This document shows, piece after piece, positions 54,057 through 62,452 of a stretch of DNA of 64,000 bases; position 1 is the stretch's first letter; each line of letters opens with the position of its first letter. A program made the translations under genes and the position numbers. The stretch lies in the NCBI GenBank assembly GCA_038235275.1, contig JBBSUC010000009.1, positions 1 through 64,000 of the forward strand. Direction: 5' to 3'. The DNA comes from Persicitalea sp038235275 (GTDB lineage Bacteria > Bacteroidota > Bacteroidia > Cytophagales > Spirosomataceae). Below the pieces are notes generated by a model. That model had not been told where the DNA came from, made no database searches, and saw only the letters and a program-made list of their open reading frames with translations.

Positions 54057-54386
54057 AAAAAACGAAGACCCGGAGATTCTCCGGGCCCTGTTCACACTAT
54101 ACACACACTTATTATCTTAAATATCTGTATCGGTAGAATGACGATCAATGCTTCTGTTTTAAATATATTCACGGAGGCAGTCTAACAAATAAAAATATTA
54201 GTTACTACCAATTTTCCTGACGGGTTTTCGTCAATTACCGTGCCAATTTTTCTATCACGTTTATCTAACGGCAAAAATAGACAATAAATTTCTTACCGGG
54301 AAAATTTCCTACGCAAAACTTTGCGGCGCGAGCGTCCAGCCCCTAACTCCGGCTCACTACAAACCGCAAAATGTCCACCACTCTTT
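54057..54386. other. AT-rich spacer between the polysaccharide locus and terC
   Basis: 330 bp without a supportable gene. It holds the hairpin at 54069-54085 and an AT-rich leader in front of terC. An AAACTTTG (54316-54323) is one mismatch from a -7 box but has no partner at the right distance. An in-frame ATG at 54321 precedes the chosen terC start. Confidence 0.4.
54069..54085. terminator. Hairpin after the polysaccharide locus
   Basis: CCCGGAG (54069-54075) and CTCCGGG (54079-54085) form a perfect 7-bp stem with a 3-nt loop. An A-run lies on its left, so a T-run exists only for minus-strand transcripts. Weak as a rightward terminator; its place right after the last locus gene still suggests an end signal. 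Confidence 0.4.
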
Positions 54387-55151
54387 ATGGAATCATTACT
54401 CAGTACCGATGCGCTCATCAGTATGCTCACCCTGACCCTACTCGAAGTGGTGCTGGGCATAGACAACATTATATTTATCTCGATTGTTGCGGGAAAGCTC
54501 CCCAAAAAGCAACAGGCCAAGGCACAGAACTACGGGTTGGGCATTGCTCTGGTACTAAGAATCGCGCTCCTGTTTGGCATTTCCTGGGTAATTGGGTTAA
54601 AAGAAGATCTGTTCACGATTTTTGACCACGGCTTCAGCGGGCGCGACTTGATCCTGCTGGGTGGCGGATTATTTCTGCTGTATAGCTCCACTAAGGAAAT
54701 CCACCACAAAATACAGGGCGACACCGTACACCTGCCCAACGCCGACGAAGACGAAACGGCCCCAATCAAAGCGGGCGCCATGACCTTTGGCCGTGCCCTC
54801 ACGGAAATGGCTTTCCTGAACATCATCTTCTCATTCGACTCGGTGCTGACCGCCGTGGGCCTGACGGACGTCGTGGCCATCATGATTATCGCCGTGATTC
54901 TTTCGACCATCATCATGATCGTGTTTGCGACCGCCATCGGCAACTTCGTCAACGAGCGACCTTCTATCAAAATCCTGGCCTTATCGTTCCTGATCATGAT
55001 CGGTACGCTGCTCATCGCGGAGGCTTTCCACTACGAAATTCCCAAGGGCTACGCTTATTTCGCGATGGCTTTCTCGCTGAGCGTAGAACTGCTCAACCTG
55101 CGCTACGACAAAAAGACCTCGCCCGTCAAGCTGCACGACCGATTGGATTGA
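54387..55151 (+). CDS. TerC-family integral membrane protein
   Basis: 254 residues from ATG 54387; the upstream ATG at 54321 adds an unconserved polar tail. About seven to nine transmembrane helices. Family signatures: the first-helix LLEVVLGIDNIIFISI with buried acidic residues and the later IIFSFDSVLTAVGL. TerC proteins are linked to tellurite resistance, and some relatives to manganese export during metal loading of exported enzymes; which applies here is unknown. The gene is single, ending at a bidirectional terminator. Confidence 0.92.
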   Translation: MESLLSTDALISMLTLTLLEVVLGIDNIIFISIVAGKLPKKQQAKAQNYGLGIALVLRIALLFGISWVIGLKEDLFTIFDHGFSGRDLILLGGGLFLLYSSTKEIHHKIQGDTVHLPNADEDETAPIKAGAMTFGRALTEMAFLNIIFSFDSVLTAVGLTDVVAIMIIAVILSTIIMIVFATAIGNFVNERPSIKILALSFLIMIGTLLIAEAFHYEIPKGYAYFAMAFSLSVELLNLRYDKKTSPVKLHDRLD

Positions 55152-55169
55152 CTTCATTTCGGATAAAGT

Positions 55170-55204
55170 AAAACCCCGGCAGAATCCAGTTCAGCCGGGG
55201 TTTT
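55170..55204. terminator. Bidirectional intrinsic terminator between terC and rluB-like gene
   Basis: AAAACCCCGGC (55170-55180) pairs perfectly with GCCGGGGTTTT (55194-55204), 13-nt loop. The A-run and T-run serve the two convergent genes. Confidence 0.92.
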
Positions 55205-55232
55205 GTATTTCCAAGAAAGCTAATCTTTTGGC

Positions 55233-56864
55233 TTACAAAAGAAACTTTAACCTGACCACTTCCTTCTCGCCCAGGAAACGCCACTTGCCGCGCGGCAGGT
55301 CTTTCTTGTTTAGTCCGGCAAAGACCGTTCGGTCGAGTTTCTGCACTTCGTAACCCAAGTGGTCAAAAAGCCGGCGCACAACGCGGTTTTTACCGCTGTG
55401 GATTTCAATGCCGACCACCATCGCGTCGGGCGTGACGATGCCCAAGTCGTCGGGCTTGACAAAGCCGTCTTCCAGCTCGACGCCTTCCTTCAATTGCTCG
55501 AAGTCCTCGATCGTGATGGGCTTGTCGAGTTCTACCTGATAAATCTTCTTGATATTGCTCGATGGGTGCGTAAGTTTCTTTGCCAGTTCGCCGTCGTTGG
55601 TCAGCAGCAGCAGTCCCGTGGTGTTGCGGTCGAGGCGACCCACAGGGTAAATGCGCTCCGCGCAGGCCCCGGCCACCAAATCCATGACCGTGCGGCGCTC
55701 CTCGGGGTCTTCGGTGGTAGTGATGTAGTCCTTGGGTTTGTTGATGAGCAGGTACACCAGCTTTTCGGGGTTCAACAGCTTCTTGCCATACTTCACGGCG
55801 TCGGAACGCTTTACTTTGAAACCCATTTCGGTAACGACCTCATTGTTTACCGTGATTTGGCCGGAAGCGATCAACTCGTCGGCCTCGCGACGCGAGCAGA
55901 TGCCCGCGTTGGCGATGTAGCGGTTCAGTCGCAGCACGTCGTCGTCTTCGTGTTTCTTGAAATCTTCTTTTTTGCGCGATTTGGGCTTCTTATCCTCGTA
56001 GTCGCTGAAATCGTAGCGCGGTGGGCGGGTGAACTTACCCACGCGGCGGCTTTCGCCTTCGGTGGCCTGCTTCTCTTTCTCTTCCTGCTCCCGGCGATCT
56101 TCGCGAGGATTGTAACGCTCCTTGGGCTCGGGGCGTTCGGGACGACTCCCGCGCGGGCTACGTACTTCGCGGGCCGGACGCTCACTTGTCCGGTCATCGC
56201 TACGGTTCGGGCGATCATCGTCGCGCTCTTCGGGACGCGAGCGGAAGGCATCGCTGGATTTGACATCACGTCGGCCCGGGCGTTCGCCACTTGGACGGTC
56301 GCGGTCGTTGTCCTTACGGGGCTCGCGGCGGGGCGCATCGTCCTCATGGCGATTACGCTCGAATTTAGTGGGCTGATAATCGGGTGATTGCAGCCGCTCG
56401 ACGTCGGATCTCTTTAAGGTAGGTTTATTAAAAACCCGGTCGGCGTTTGAGCTGCTGCTACGCTTGGGCTTGTAGGCTTCTTCGCGCGGTCCGTCGCTAC
56501 GGCGAGGCTTGCGCTCATCGTCGCGCCGGGCTCTCGGTTCGTAGGGACGCGGTCCGTCGTTGCGGCTGGGTTTACGCTCGTCGTCACGGCGGGCTTTGGG
56601 TTCATCGCTGCGCGGTCCGTCGTTACGGCTCGGCTTGGGGGCATCGTCGCGCCGGGCCTTCGGCTCCGCCTTGCTACGCGGTTTTTTATTATCACCAAGC
56701 TCGGGGAAAGCTTCCGAAAGCCGGGTGTATGTTTTCTTGCCCCCCGCCTTGGCCGGGCGCTTCGGCGCTGAGCCTTCATCATCAGGGCCGTCCCAACTGG
56801 ATTTTTCTTCCTTTTGGGGGCGCTGGAACTTGGGGTCACTTAGAAAATCGTTTCGTTTTTTCAT
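55233..56864 (-). CDS. RluB/RsuA-like 23S/16S rRNA pseudouridine synthase with long charged N-terminal extension
   Basis: 543 residues. The catalytic part is the last 232: S4 RNA-binding domain (about 312-360, RLNRYIANAGICSRREADEL) then the pseudouridine synthase domain with YPVGRLDRNTTGLLLLTND (catalytic D412) and SGKNRVVRRLFDHLGY. It isomerises a uridine in rRNA. Residues 1-311 are disordered-looking, rich in Arg, Asp, Lys, Glu and Pro, with three 21-residue tandem repeats at 69-131. Such extensions on RluB homologs occur in Bacteroidota and may bind RNA; the repeats here are unusual. A TACCTTTG box at 57019-57026 (minus) could be its -7 element. Confidence 0.92.
   Translation of the reverse strand: MKKRNDFLSDPKFQRPQKEEKSSWDGPDDEGSAPKRPAKAGGKKTYTRLSEAFPELGDNKKPRSKAEPKARRDDAPKPSRNDGPRSDEPKARRDDERKPSRNDGPRPYEPRARRDDERKPRRSDGPREEAYKPKRSSSSNADRVFNKPTLKRSDVERLQSPDYQPTKFERNRHEDDAPRREPRKDNDRDRPSGERPGRRDVKSSDAFRSRPEERDDDRPNRSDDRTSERPAREVRSPRGSRPERPEPKERYNPREDRREQEEKEKQATEGESRRVGKFTRPPRYDFSDYEDKKPKSRKKEDFKKHEDDDVLRLNRYIANAGICSRREADELIASGQITVNNEVVTEMGFKVKRSDAVKYGKKLLNPEKLVYLLINKPKDYITTTEDPEERRTVMDLVAGACAERIYPVGRLDRNTTGLLLLTNDGELAKKLTHPSSNIKKIYQVELDKPITIEDFEQLKEGVELEDGFVKPDDLGIVTPDAMVVGIEIHSGKNRVVRRLFDHLGYEVQKLDRTVFAGLNKKDLPRGKWRFLGEKEVVRLKFLL
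56472..56660 (-). repeat. Three 63-bp in-frame tandem repeats in the pseudouridine synthase gene
   Basis: Residues 69-89, 90-110 and 111-131 repeat KARRDD-x2-KP-x-R-x-DGPR with changes mainly at the C-terminal end of each unit. Multiples of three keep the frame, so copy number could vary between strains. Confidence 0.8.
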
Positions 56865-57018
56865 AGGAATGCAGTATCACTACTGGAAGTTATCTCCTCT
56901 TGCCCAACTTTCAATGGGCCTGGGATTTTAAACAAAAATAAAATGGATGTTTGCCAAAAATGGAAAGAACGGCAGGGCTGACAGTCAGAATTTTACCCAC
57001 CACTTGCCAAACGAACCG

Positions 57019-57026
57019 CAAAGGTA
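57019..57026 (-). promoter_or_regulatory. Candidate -7 box of the pseudouridine synthase gene
   Basis: TACCTTTG on the minus strand, a perfect TAnnTTTG match in the divergent spacer. No clear -33 partner. A second candidate, TATTTTTG, lies nearer the start at 56932-56939. Confidence 0.35.
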
Positions 57027-57157
57027 AGGTATTTTTCGTGTTGCATGATTTCCTCGTTTTTTTATCCTAAAAAACACGGGTAAGCGTTAGTACCTACTAT
57101 ATCCCGCCCAATCCTGAAAGAACCGGGCGGCCCGAGCCGAACGAAGAACCCTGAACT

Positions 57158-59143
57158 ATGAACGCTGAACAACCAAGGCCGATTGTCGGGACGTCCCTTT
57201 GGGAGCCTAGCCGCGCCTTCAAAGACCAATCGAACCTGAAACACTATATCGACTGGCTTTTTGTAAAAAAAGGCCTGTTCTTCCGCGACTACCACGATTT
57301 ATGGGAGTGGTCGGTCACCGATGTGGAAGATTTTTGGGAAAGCATCTGGCATTATTTCGACGTAAAATCCCACGATACCTACTTCGAGGTACTGCGCAAA
57401 AGCGGCGACGACATGATCGGAACCAAGTGGTTCACGCGCGCGACGCTCAACTACGCCGAACACGTTTTCAGACATAAAACCAAAGACCGCCCCGCGCTGA
57501 TTTTCCAGTCGGAGCGGCAGCCGCTCAGCGAAATTTCCTGGGCCGAGTTGGAAAAGGATGTGGCCGCCGTGGCGACCTGGTTCCGCAAGCGCGGCGTGCA
57601 ACCCGGCGACCGCGTGGCCGCCGTGCTGCCCAACATTCCGCAGGCGGTAGTCGCCTTTCTGGCCGCAAATGCCGTAGGGGCTGTGTGGTCCAGTTGCTCG
57701 CCCGATTTCGGTGAAGCCAGCATCATGGATCGCTTTGCGCAGATCGAACCCAAGGTCCTAATCGTGGCCGACGGCTACCAGTACAATGGCCGTCCGTATG
57801 ACAAAACCGCCGCCTTCCGCCAGCTTTTGTCCCAATTGCCCAGCGTAAAACTGCCCGTGCTGGTACCCTACCTCGACGCCGACGCCCAACTGGAAGGCAC
57901 CGTTTCGTGGAACGACGTGCTGCACAGTCCCACGTCGGGTCTCGACTTCGAGGCCGTGCCGTTCGATCATCCGATTTGGGTGCTTTACTCATCGGGAACC
58001 ACGGGCAAGCCCAAGGCCATCACCCACGGCGTGGGCGGCTGTCTGCTGGAACATCTGAAAGCATTGGCTTTGCACCAGAACGTCAAGCCGGGCGACCGCT
58101 ATTTTTGGTACTCCACCACGGGCTGGATGATGTGGAACTATGCTCTGGCGTCGCTGCTGACGGGCGCGACACTGGTCGTGTACGATGGAGCCCCCGCTTT
58201 TCCCACGCTCAATGTGCTGTGGACCTTGGCCGAAAAAGCCAGCATCAACCACTTTGGCGGCGGCGCGGCCTATTTCATCGCCTGCCGCCAGGCCAACCTC
58301 AGTCTGCCCTCCGAGCGATTGAAGCACCTGATTTCCATCGGTTCTACGGGTTCGCCGCTTACGACCGACGCTTACGCCTGGATTTACGAATCGGTGCGCA
58401 AAGACGTGTGGCTCATCTCGCTCAGCGGCGGTACCGACGTGTGCAGCGCTTTCGTGGGCGGCAATCCGCTACTGCCCGTGTACGCGGGCGAAATCCAGTG
58501 CCGACTGCTAGGCTGCAAGCTAGAAGCCTTCGACGATGAGGGCCGACCCGTCGTGGATCAACTCGGCGAAATGGTGATTCTGGAACCCATGCCCTCCATG
58601 CCGCTCTACTTCTGGAATGACCGTAATAACGAGCGCTATCGGAGCAGCTACTTTGAGACTTACCCCGGCGTCTGGCGGCACGGTGACTGGATCAAGATCA
58701 CTCCGCGTGGCTCGGTCGTCATTTTTGGCCGCTCCGATGCCACGCTCAACCGGGGCGGCATTCGCATCGGTACCGCCGAAGTGTATAGCGCGGTGGAAAC
58801 TTTACCCGAAATAAAGGATAGCCTGGTGGTTTATTTGGAAAACGAAGATGGCACGGGCGATATGCCGCTGTTTGTGGTTTTGAAAGAAACAGGAACCCTG
58901 AACGACGCGTTACGCCAGCGCATCGCTTCTGCTTTACGCTCCCAGTTTAGTTCCCGGCACGTCCCCGACCGCATTGAGGAAATCGCCGAAGTACCCTACA
59001 CCATCAGCGGCAAAAAACTGGAAGCCCCGGTCAAGAGAATACTGATGGGCTACGACCCGGCCCGCGTGGCCAGCCGCGACACCATGCGGAATCCCACCGC
59101 TCTGGACGCTTTTGTGGCGATGGCGGCGAAGGCACGCGTCTGA
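57158..59143 (+). CDS. Acetoacetate-CoA ligase (acetoacetyl-CoA synthetase)
   Basis: 661 residues. ANL-family enzyme activating acetoacetate with ATP and CoA to acetoacetyl-CoA, in the cytoplasm. The specific N-terminal ACAS-type domain (WFTRATLNYAEHVFR), the adenylation motif LYSSGTTGKPKAITHG, FYFWNDRNNERY-like region, GRSDATLNRGGIRIG and the C-terminal lysine motif SGKKLEAPVKRIL are present. The length and the opening GTSLWEPSRAF match AacS rather than acetyl-CoA synthetase. It may feed ketone-body or leucine-derived acetoacetate into central metabolism. The next gene follows after about 50 bp. Confidence 0.93.
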   Translation: MNAEQPRPIVGTSLWEPSRAFKDQSNLKHYIDWLFVKKGLFFRDYHDLWEWSVTDVEDFWESIWHYFDVKSHDTYFEVLRKSGDDMIGTKWFTRATLNYAEHVFRHKTKDRPALIFQSERQPLSEISWAELEKDVAAVATWFRKRGVQPGDRVAAVLPNIPQAVVAFLAANAVGAVWSSCSPDFGEASIMDRFAQIEPKVLIVADGYQYNGRPYDKTAAFRQLLSQLPSVKLPVLVPYLDADAQLEGTVSWNDVLHSPTSGLDFEAVPFDHPIWVLYSSGTTGKPKAITHGVGGCLLEHLKALALHQNVKPGDRYFWYSTTGWMMWNYALASLLTGATLVVYDGAPAFPTLNVLWTLAEKASINHFGGGAAYFIACRQANLSLPSERLKHLISIGSTGSPLTTDAYAWIYESVRKDVWLISLSGGTDVCSAFVGGNPLLPVYAGEIQCRLLGCKLEAFDDEGRPVVDQLGEMVILEPMPSMPLYFWNDRNNERYRSSYFETYPGVWRHGDWIKITPRGSVVIFGRSDATLNRGGIRIGTAEVYSAVETLPEIKDSLVVYLENEDGTGDMPLFVVLKETGTLNDALRQRIASALRSQFSSRHVPDRIEEIAEVPYTISGKKLEAPVKRILMGYDPARVASRDTMRNPTALDAFVAMAAKARV

Positions 59144-59195
59144 CGAGCAACCTTTCTTTTTTTTTTTGCGTTATTTAGGACAAAAACCGAAACCC

Positions 59196-60890
59196 ATGCA
59201 AGAACCTACGCCCCAAAGCGAAATAAAGAATTCCCCGCAGACCATTCGCCTACCCATCGTCATCAGCCTGACGCTCGCCGCCGGGATGCTGATGGGAGCC
59301 GTCTTTTTTAGCGGCGGCAAGGGCTTGACCGACACGGCCAAAAGCTACGCCAAGTTTCGCGAAGTGCTGATGCTGGTGGAGAACAACTACGTGGACTCGG
59401 TCAATACCGACGAATTGGTGGATTATTCCATCCAAAAGATGCTGGAAAAACTTGACCCGCACACGTCTTATTTTGCCGCCGAGGAGGCCACTGCCGCCCG
59501 CTCGCAGTTGGAGTCCGGCTTCGATGGCATCGGGGTGGAGTTCAATGTTTATAACGACACCGTGTACGTGGTAAGTCCGCTGAGCGGCGGGCCGTCCGAA
59601 ACGATGGGCATCCAGAGCGGCGACCGCCTTTTGAAAGTCAACGGCGAAGACCTCTCGGGACCGGGGGCCACCAACGCAAAGGTTTATAAATTGCTGCGTG
59701 GCAAGCGCGGCACCGAGGTCAAACTTCTCGTCGGGCGCTCGGGTCTGAAAGAGCCAATGAACTTCGACATCGTCCGCGACCGCATCCCGACCTACTCGGT
59801 AGACGCCGCCTATATGGTGGACAAGGAAATCGGCTACCTCAAAGTGAGCCGCTTCTCGGAAACGACCTTCGACGAGTTCAAATCCGCGCTGGGTACTTTG
59901 AAAAGCCAAGGCTTGAAGAAACTCATCCTCGATTTGCGCGGCAATCCCGGCGGCTACATGGAACGCGCTACCAGCATCGCCGACGAGTTTATTTCCGGCA
60001 ACAAAATGCTGGTGTACACCGAGGGTAAGGACACCCGCTATAACCGTAAGACCGAAGCTAAGATAAAAGGAATGTTTGAGGAAGGTCCGTTAATCGTTCT
60101 CGCGGACGAAGGGAGCGCCTCGGCCTCCGAGATTCTGGCCGGAGCTTTGCAGGATCACGACCGGGCTTTGGTCGTTGGTCGCCGGACCTTCGGTAAAGGT
60201 CTGGTACAGATGCCCATCAAGCTGAACGATGGCTCCGAACTGCGCCTGACGATCTCGCGCTACTACACACCCAGCGGCCGTAGCATTCAGAAGCCTTACG
60301 AAATGGGCAAGGGAGAGGAATACAACAAAGACCTCGGTGAGCGCTTCGACCACGGCGAGTTTTTCAGCGCCGACAGTATCAAGTTTGACCCCAAACTGCG
60401 CTTCCAAACGGATGGCGGCCGGGCGGTATACGGCGGCGGCGGCATCATGCCCGATGTCTTCGTGCCACGCGACACGAGCATGAACAGCAAGTTTTTGTTT
60501 GAGCTTTACGCCAAAAACATCCTCCGCGAGTACGCCCTGCGCTACGTCAACGACCACCAGAAGGCTTTGGGAAAACAGAGTTTCGATGAGTTTTTGAAAA
60601 AATTCACCGTCACCGACGCCATGCTGAAAGAAATGGTGCAGGACGCCAAGAAAGCGGGCATCAAACCCAACGACGCCCAGCTCGCCCGCTCCAGGTCGAT
60701 CATCCTGGCCCAGACTAAGGGCTACATTGGCCGTTACCAGTGGGGCCGCCTGCGCAAGGACGGCCTGAATAACGAAATCTTCCAGGTTCTCAACCCCATC
60801 GACAACGTGTACCAGGAAGCCATGCGGCAATTCGGCAAGGCCGCCGATTTGGAACGGGGCGATTTTAGTAGTTTGAATGTGGAGAAGTGA
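59196..60890 (+). CDS. S41 family carboxy-terminal processing peptidase
   Basis: 564 residues from ATG 59196 (an upstream in-frame ATG at 59112 overlaps the previous gene and is less likely). An N-terminal membrane anchor (about 18-38) is followed by a PDZ domain (about 110-185, GIGVEFNVYND and IQSGDRLLKVNG) and the protease core with the Ser/Lys dyad: serine in DEGSASASEI (307-311 region) and K334 in TFGKGLVQ. The C-terminal part (about 430-564) is an extra helical domain. It degrades or trims proteins from their C-termini at the outer face of the inner membrane. An 11-T run lies 29 bp before the start. Confidence 0.92.
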   Translation: MQEPTPQSEIKNSPQTIRLPIVISLTLAAGMLMGAVFFSGGKGLTDTAKSYAKFREVLMLVENNYVDSVNTDELVDYSIQKMLEKLDPHTSYFAAEEATAARSQLESGFDGIGVEFNVYNDTVYVVSPLSGGPSETMGIQSGDRLLKVNGEDLSGPGATNAKVYKLLRGKRGTEVKLLVGRSGLKEPMNFDIVRDRIPTYSVDAAYMVDKEIGYLKVSRFSETTFDEFKSALGTLKSQGLKKLILDLRGNPGGYMERATSIADEFISGNKMLVYTEGKDTRYNRKTEAKIKGMFEEGPLIVLADEGSASASEILAGALQDHDRALVVGRRTFGKGLVQMPIKLNDGSELRLTISRYYTPSGRSIQKPYEMGKGEEYNKDLGERFDHGEFFSADSIKFDPKLRFQTDGGRAVYGGGGIMPDVFVPRDTSMNSKFLFELYAKNILREYALRYVNDHQKALGKQSFDEFLKKFTVTDAMLKEMVQDAKKAGIKPNDAQLARSRSIILAQTKGYIGRYQWGRLRKDGLNNEIFQVLNPIDNVYQEAMRQFGKAADLERGDFSSLNVEK

Positions 60891-60916
60891 CGTAACTCGT
60901 TTAACGTGTTCAATCG

Positions 60917-60948
60917 ACAGGAATTCCCACTGGGAGTTCCTGTTTTTT
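60917..60948 (+). terminator. Intrinsic terminator after the S41 peptidase gene
   Basis: ACAGGAATTCCC (60917-60928) pairs with GGGAGTTCCTGT (60932-60943), a 12-bp stem with one G-T pair and a 3-nt loop, followed by six T (60943-60948). Confidence 0.88.
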
Positions 60949-60995
60949 AGTATAACGGGAGCGGGGTTTGCTTTTTATCCCAAAAAAGCAAACAA

Positions 60996-62402
60996 ATGAA
61001 AAACTTCCTTGGCCTCGTTTTTCCATTCTTTTTTGGGATAAATACCTTCGCCCAAACCGCCCCGCCCCAAAAGCCGAACATCGTCTATATCCTGGCCGAT
61101 GACCTGGGCTACTACGATTTAGGCTGCTACGGCAATCCTTACAACGAAACGCCGCATCTGGATTCGCTGGCGCGGCACGGGCTGCGCTTCACGCAGGCGT
61201 ACTCGGCGAGTCCGGTTTGTTCGCCGTCGCGGGCCGCCATCCTGACGGGCCGCCACCCGGCCCGCTACGGCCTGACCAATTTCATCGCGGGCAACCGCAC
61301 CGACGACGCCTCGCCCGTCGATCCAGCGCCCTGGAATCCGTTTTTACCTTCCTCGGCGACGACCCTCGCTGAGTGGCTCCGGCCGCAGGGCTACACCACG
61401 GGCATGGTGGGCAAGTGGCATTTGGGCAATGGAGACAGCCTCGCCCCCTGGGCGCAGGGCTTCGATTACAGCCGCATGATTGGCCGCAACGGGCTGGACT
61501 ACTACAATTATTCGATTTTTGAAGACAGTTTCAAGCAAGAATTCAAGGACGATGGTACCAAGTACCTCACCGACAAACTTACCGACTACGCCGTGGAATT
61601 TCTGGAAAAGAACGGCGATAAAGCAAAGCCAGACCAACCGAACGCGGCCCAACCCTTCTTTCTTTACTTGGCCTACTCCGCTCCGCACGTTTTTATCGTC
61701 CCGCGCGGCGATAAGCTTAGTAAGTATTTTAAAAAATACGAAAAGTTTGGGGGCAAGTACAACCCCAACTACGGCGCGATGCTGGAAAGTCTGGACGATG
61801 GCGTGGGCCGCGTGATGGCGGCTTTGCGGGAAAAAGGATTGCTGGAAAACACGTTGGTGATCTTTACTTCCGACAACGGTGGCGTCGGCTTGCCGGAGTT
61901 GGGGCCGACTCCTACCACGATGGAGCCGCTGCGTAAGTGGAAAGGCCACGTCTATGAAGGTGGCATTCGCATTCCGGCCATTGCTTTTTGGCCGGGGAAA
62001 ATCGCGCCCAACCAGGTCAGCGACCAGTATTTCAGCAACGTGGACTACTTCGCCACGTTCAGCGACCTGCTGCAGCGGATTATGCCGCCCGACGAGACGG
62101 ACAGTCGCAGTATTCTACCCGTGCTGCTAGGCACGAAGAAATCCCTGCCCGACCAGCCCGCCTACTGGCACTACCCGCATTTCAGCAACCAACTGGGCCG
62201 CCCCGCCGGGGGCTGCCGTCTGGGCGATTACAAACTCACCGAAAGCTACGAAGACGGCTCCACGGAACTCTACAATCTGAAAGACGACCCCAGCGAAAGT
62301 CACGACCTGTCAGCCCAGCTCCCCGACAAAAAGCGCGCGATGCTCGCCCAGTTCCGCGACTGGCGCAAAGAGGTGAACGCCAATATGCCCGTGAAGAAGT
62401 AA
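60996..62402 (+). CDS. Secreted arylsulfatase-family sulfatase
   Basis: 468 residues, signal peptide ending FAQ at about 20. Type I sulfatase with metal ligands in ILADDLGYYD (D35, D36) and the formylglycine motif PVCSPSRAAILTG, where C75 must be converted to formylglycine by a maturase encoded outside this window. GKWHLGN and TSDNGG supply further active-site residues. It removes sulfate esters from polysaccharides or other sulfated compounds. Substrate specificity cannot be read. The stop is 50 bp before the MFS transporter gene, suggesting a possible operon. No anSME-type gene is present locally. Confidence 0.92.
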   Translation: MKNFLGLVFPFFFGINTFAQTAPPQKPNIVYILADDLGYYDLGCYGNPYNETPHLDSLARHGLRFTQAYSASPVCSPSRAAILTGRHPARYGLTNFIAGNRTDDASPVDPAPWNPFLPSSATTLAEWLRPQGYTTGMVGKWHLGNGDSLAPWAQGFDYSRMIGRNGLDYYNYSIFEDSFKQEFKDDGTKYLTDKLTDYAVEFLEKNGDKAKPDQPNAAQPFFLYLAYSAPHVFIVPRGDKLSKYFKKYEKFGGKYNPNYGAMLESLDDGVGRVMAALREKGLLENTLVIFTSDNGGVGLPELGPTPTTMEPLRKWKGHVYEGGIRIPAIAFWPGKIAPNQVSDQYFSNVDYFATFSDLLQRIMPPDETDSRSILPVLLGTKKSLPDQPAYWHYPHFSNQLGRPAGGCRLGDYKLTESYEDGSTELYNLKDDPSESHDLSAQLPDKKRAMLAQFRDWRKEVNANMPVKK

Positions 62403-62452
62403 CGGGCGGGCGGAAAAAATTAAACCGTACTTTTGGGAAAATTTTCCAAAAC

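Noticed and set aside
54321..54386. Upstream start for terC
   Set aside because: The extra 22 residues are polar and not family-like, and the conserved protein begins MESLLSTDALISM at 54387.
55359..56387. 342-codon plus-strand frame opposite the pseudouridine synthase gene
   Set aside because: Mirror of the Arg/Asp-rich arm and catalytic domain; Ala/Leu/Val-rich translation without motifs.
62428..62435. TACTTTTG as the promoter of the MFS gene
   Set aside because: Perfect -7 word but no -33 partner and only about 18 bp to the ATG; mentioned in the gene entry only.
61988..62452. Long N-terminal extension of the MFS transporter
   Set aside because: This stretch lies inside the sulfatase gene in another frame; the transporter family begins at 62453.
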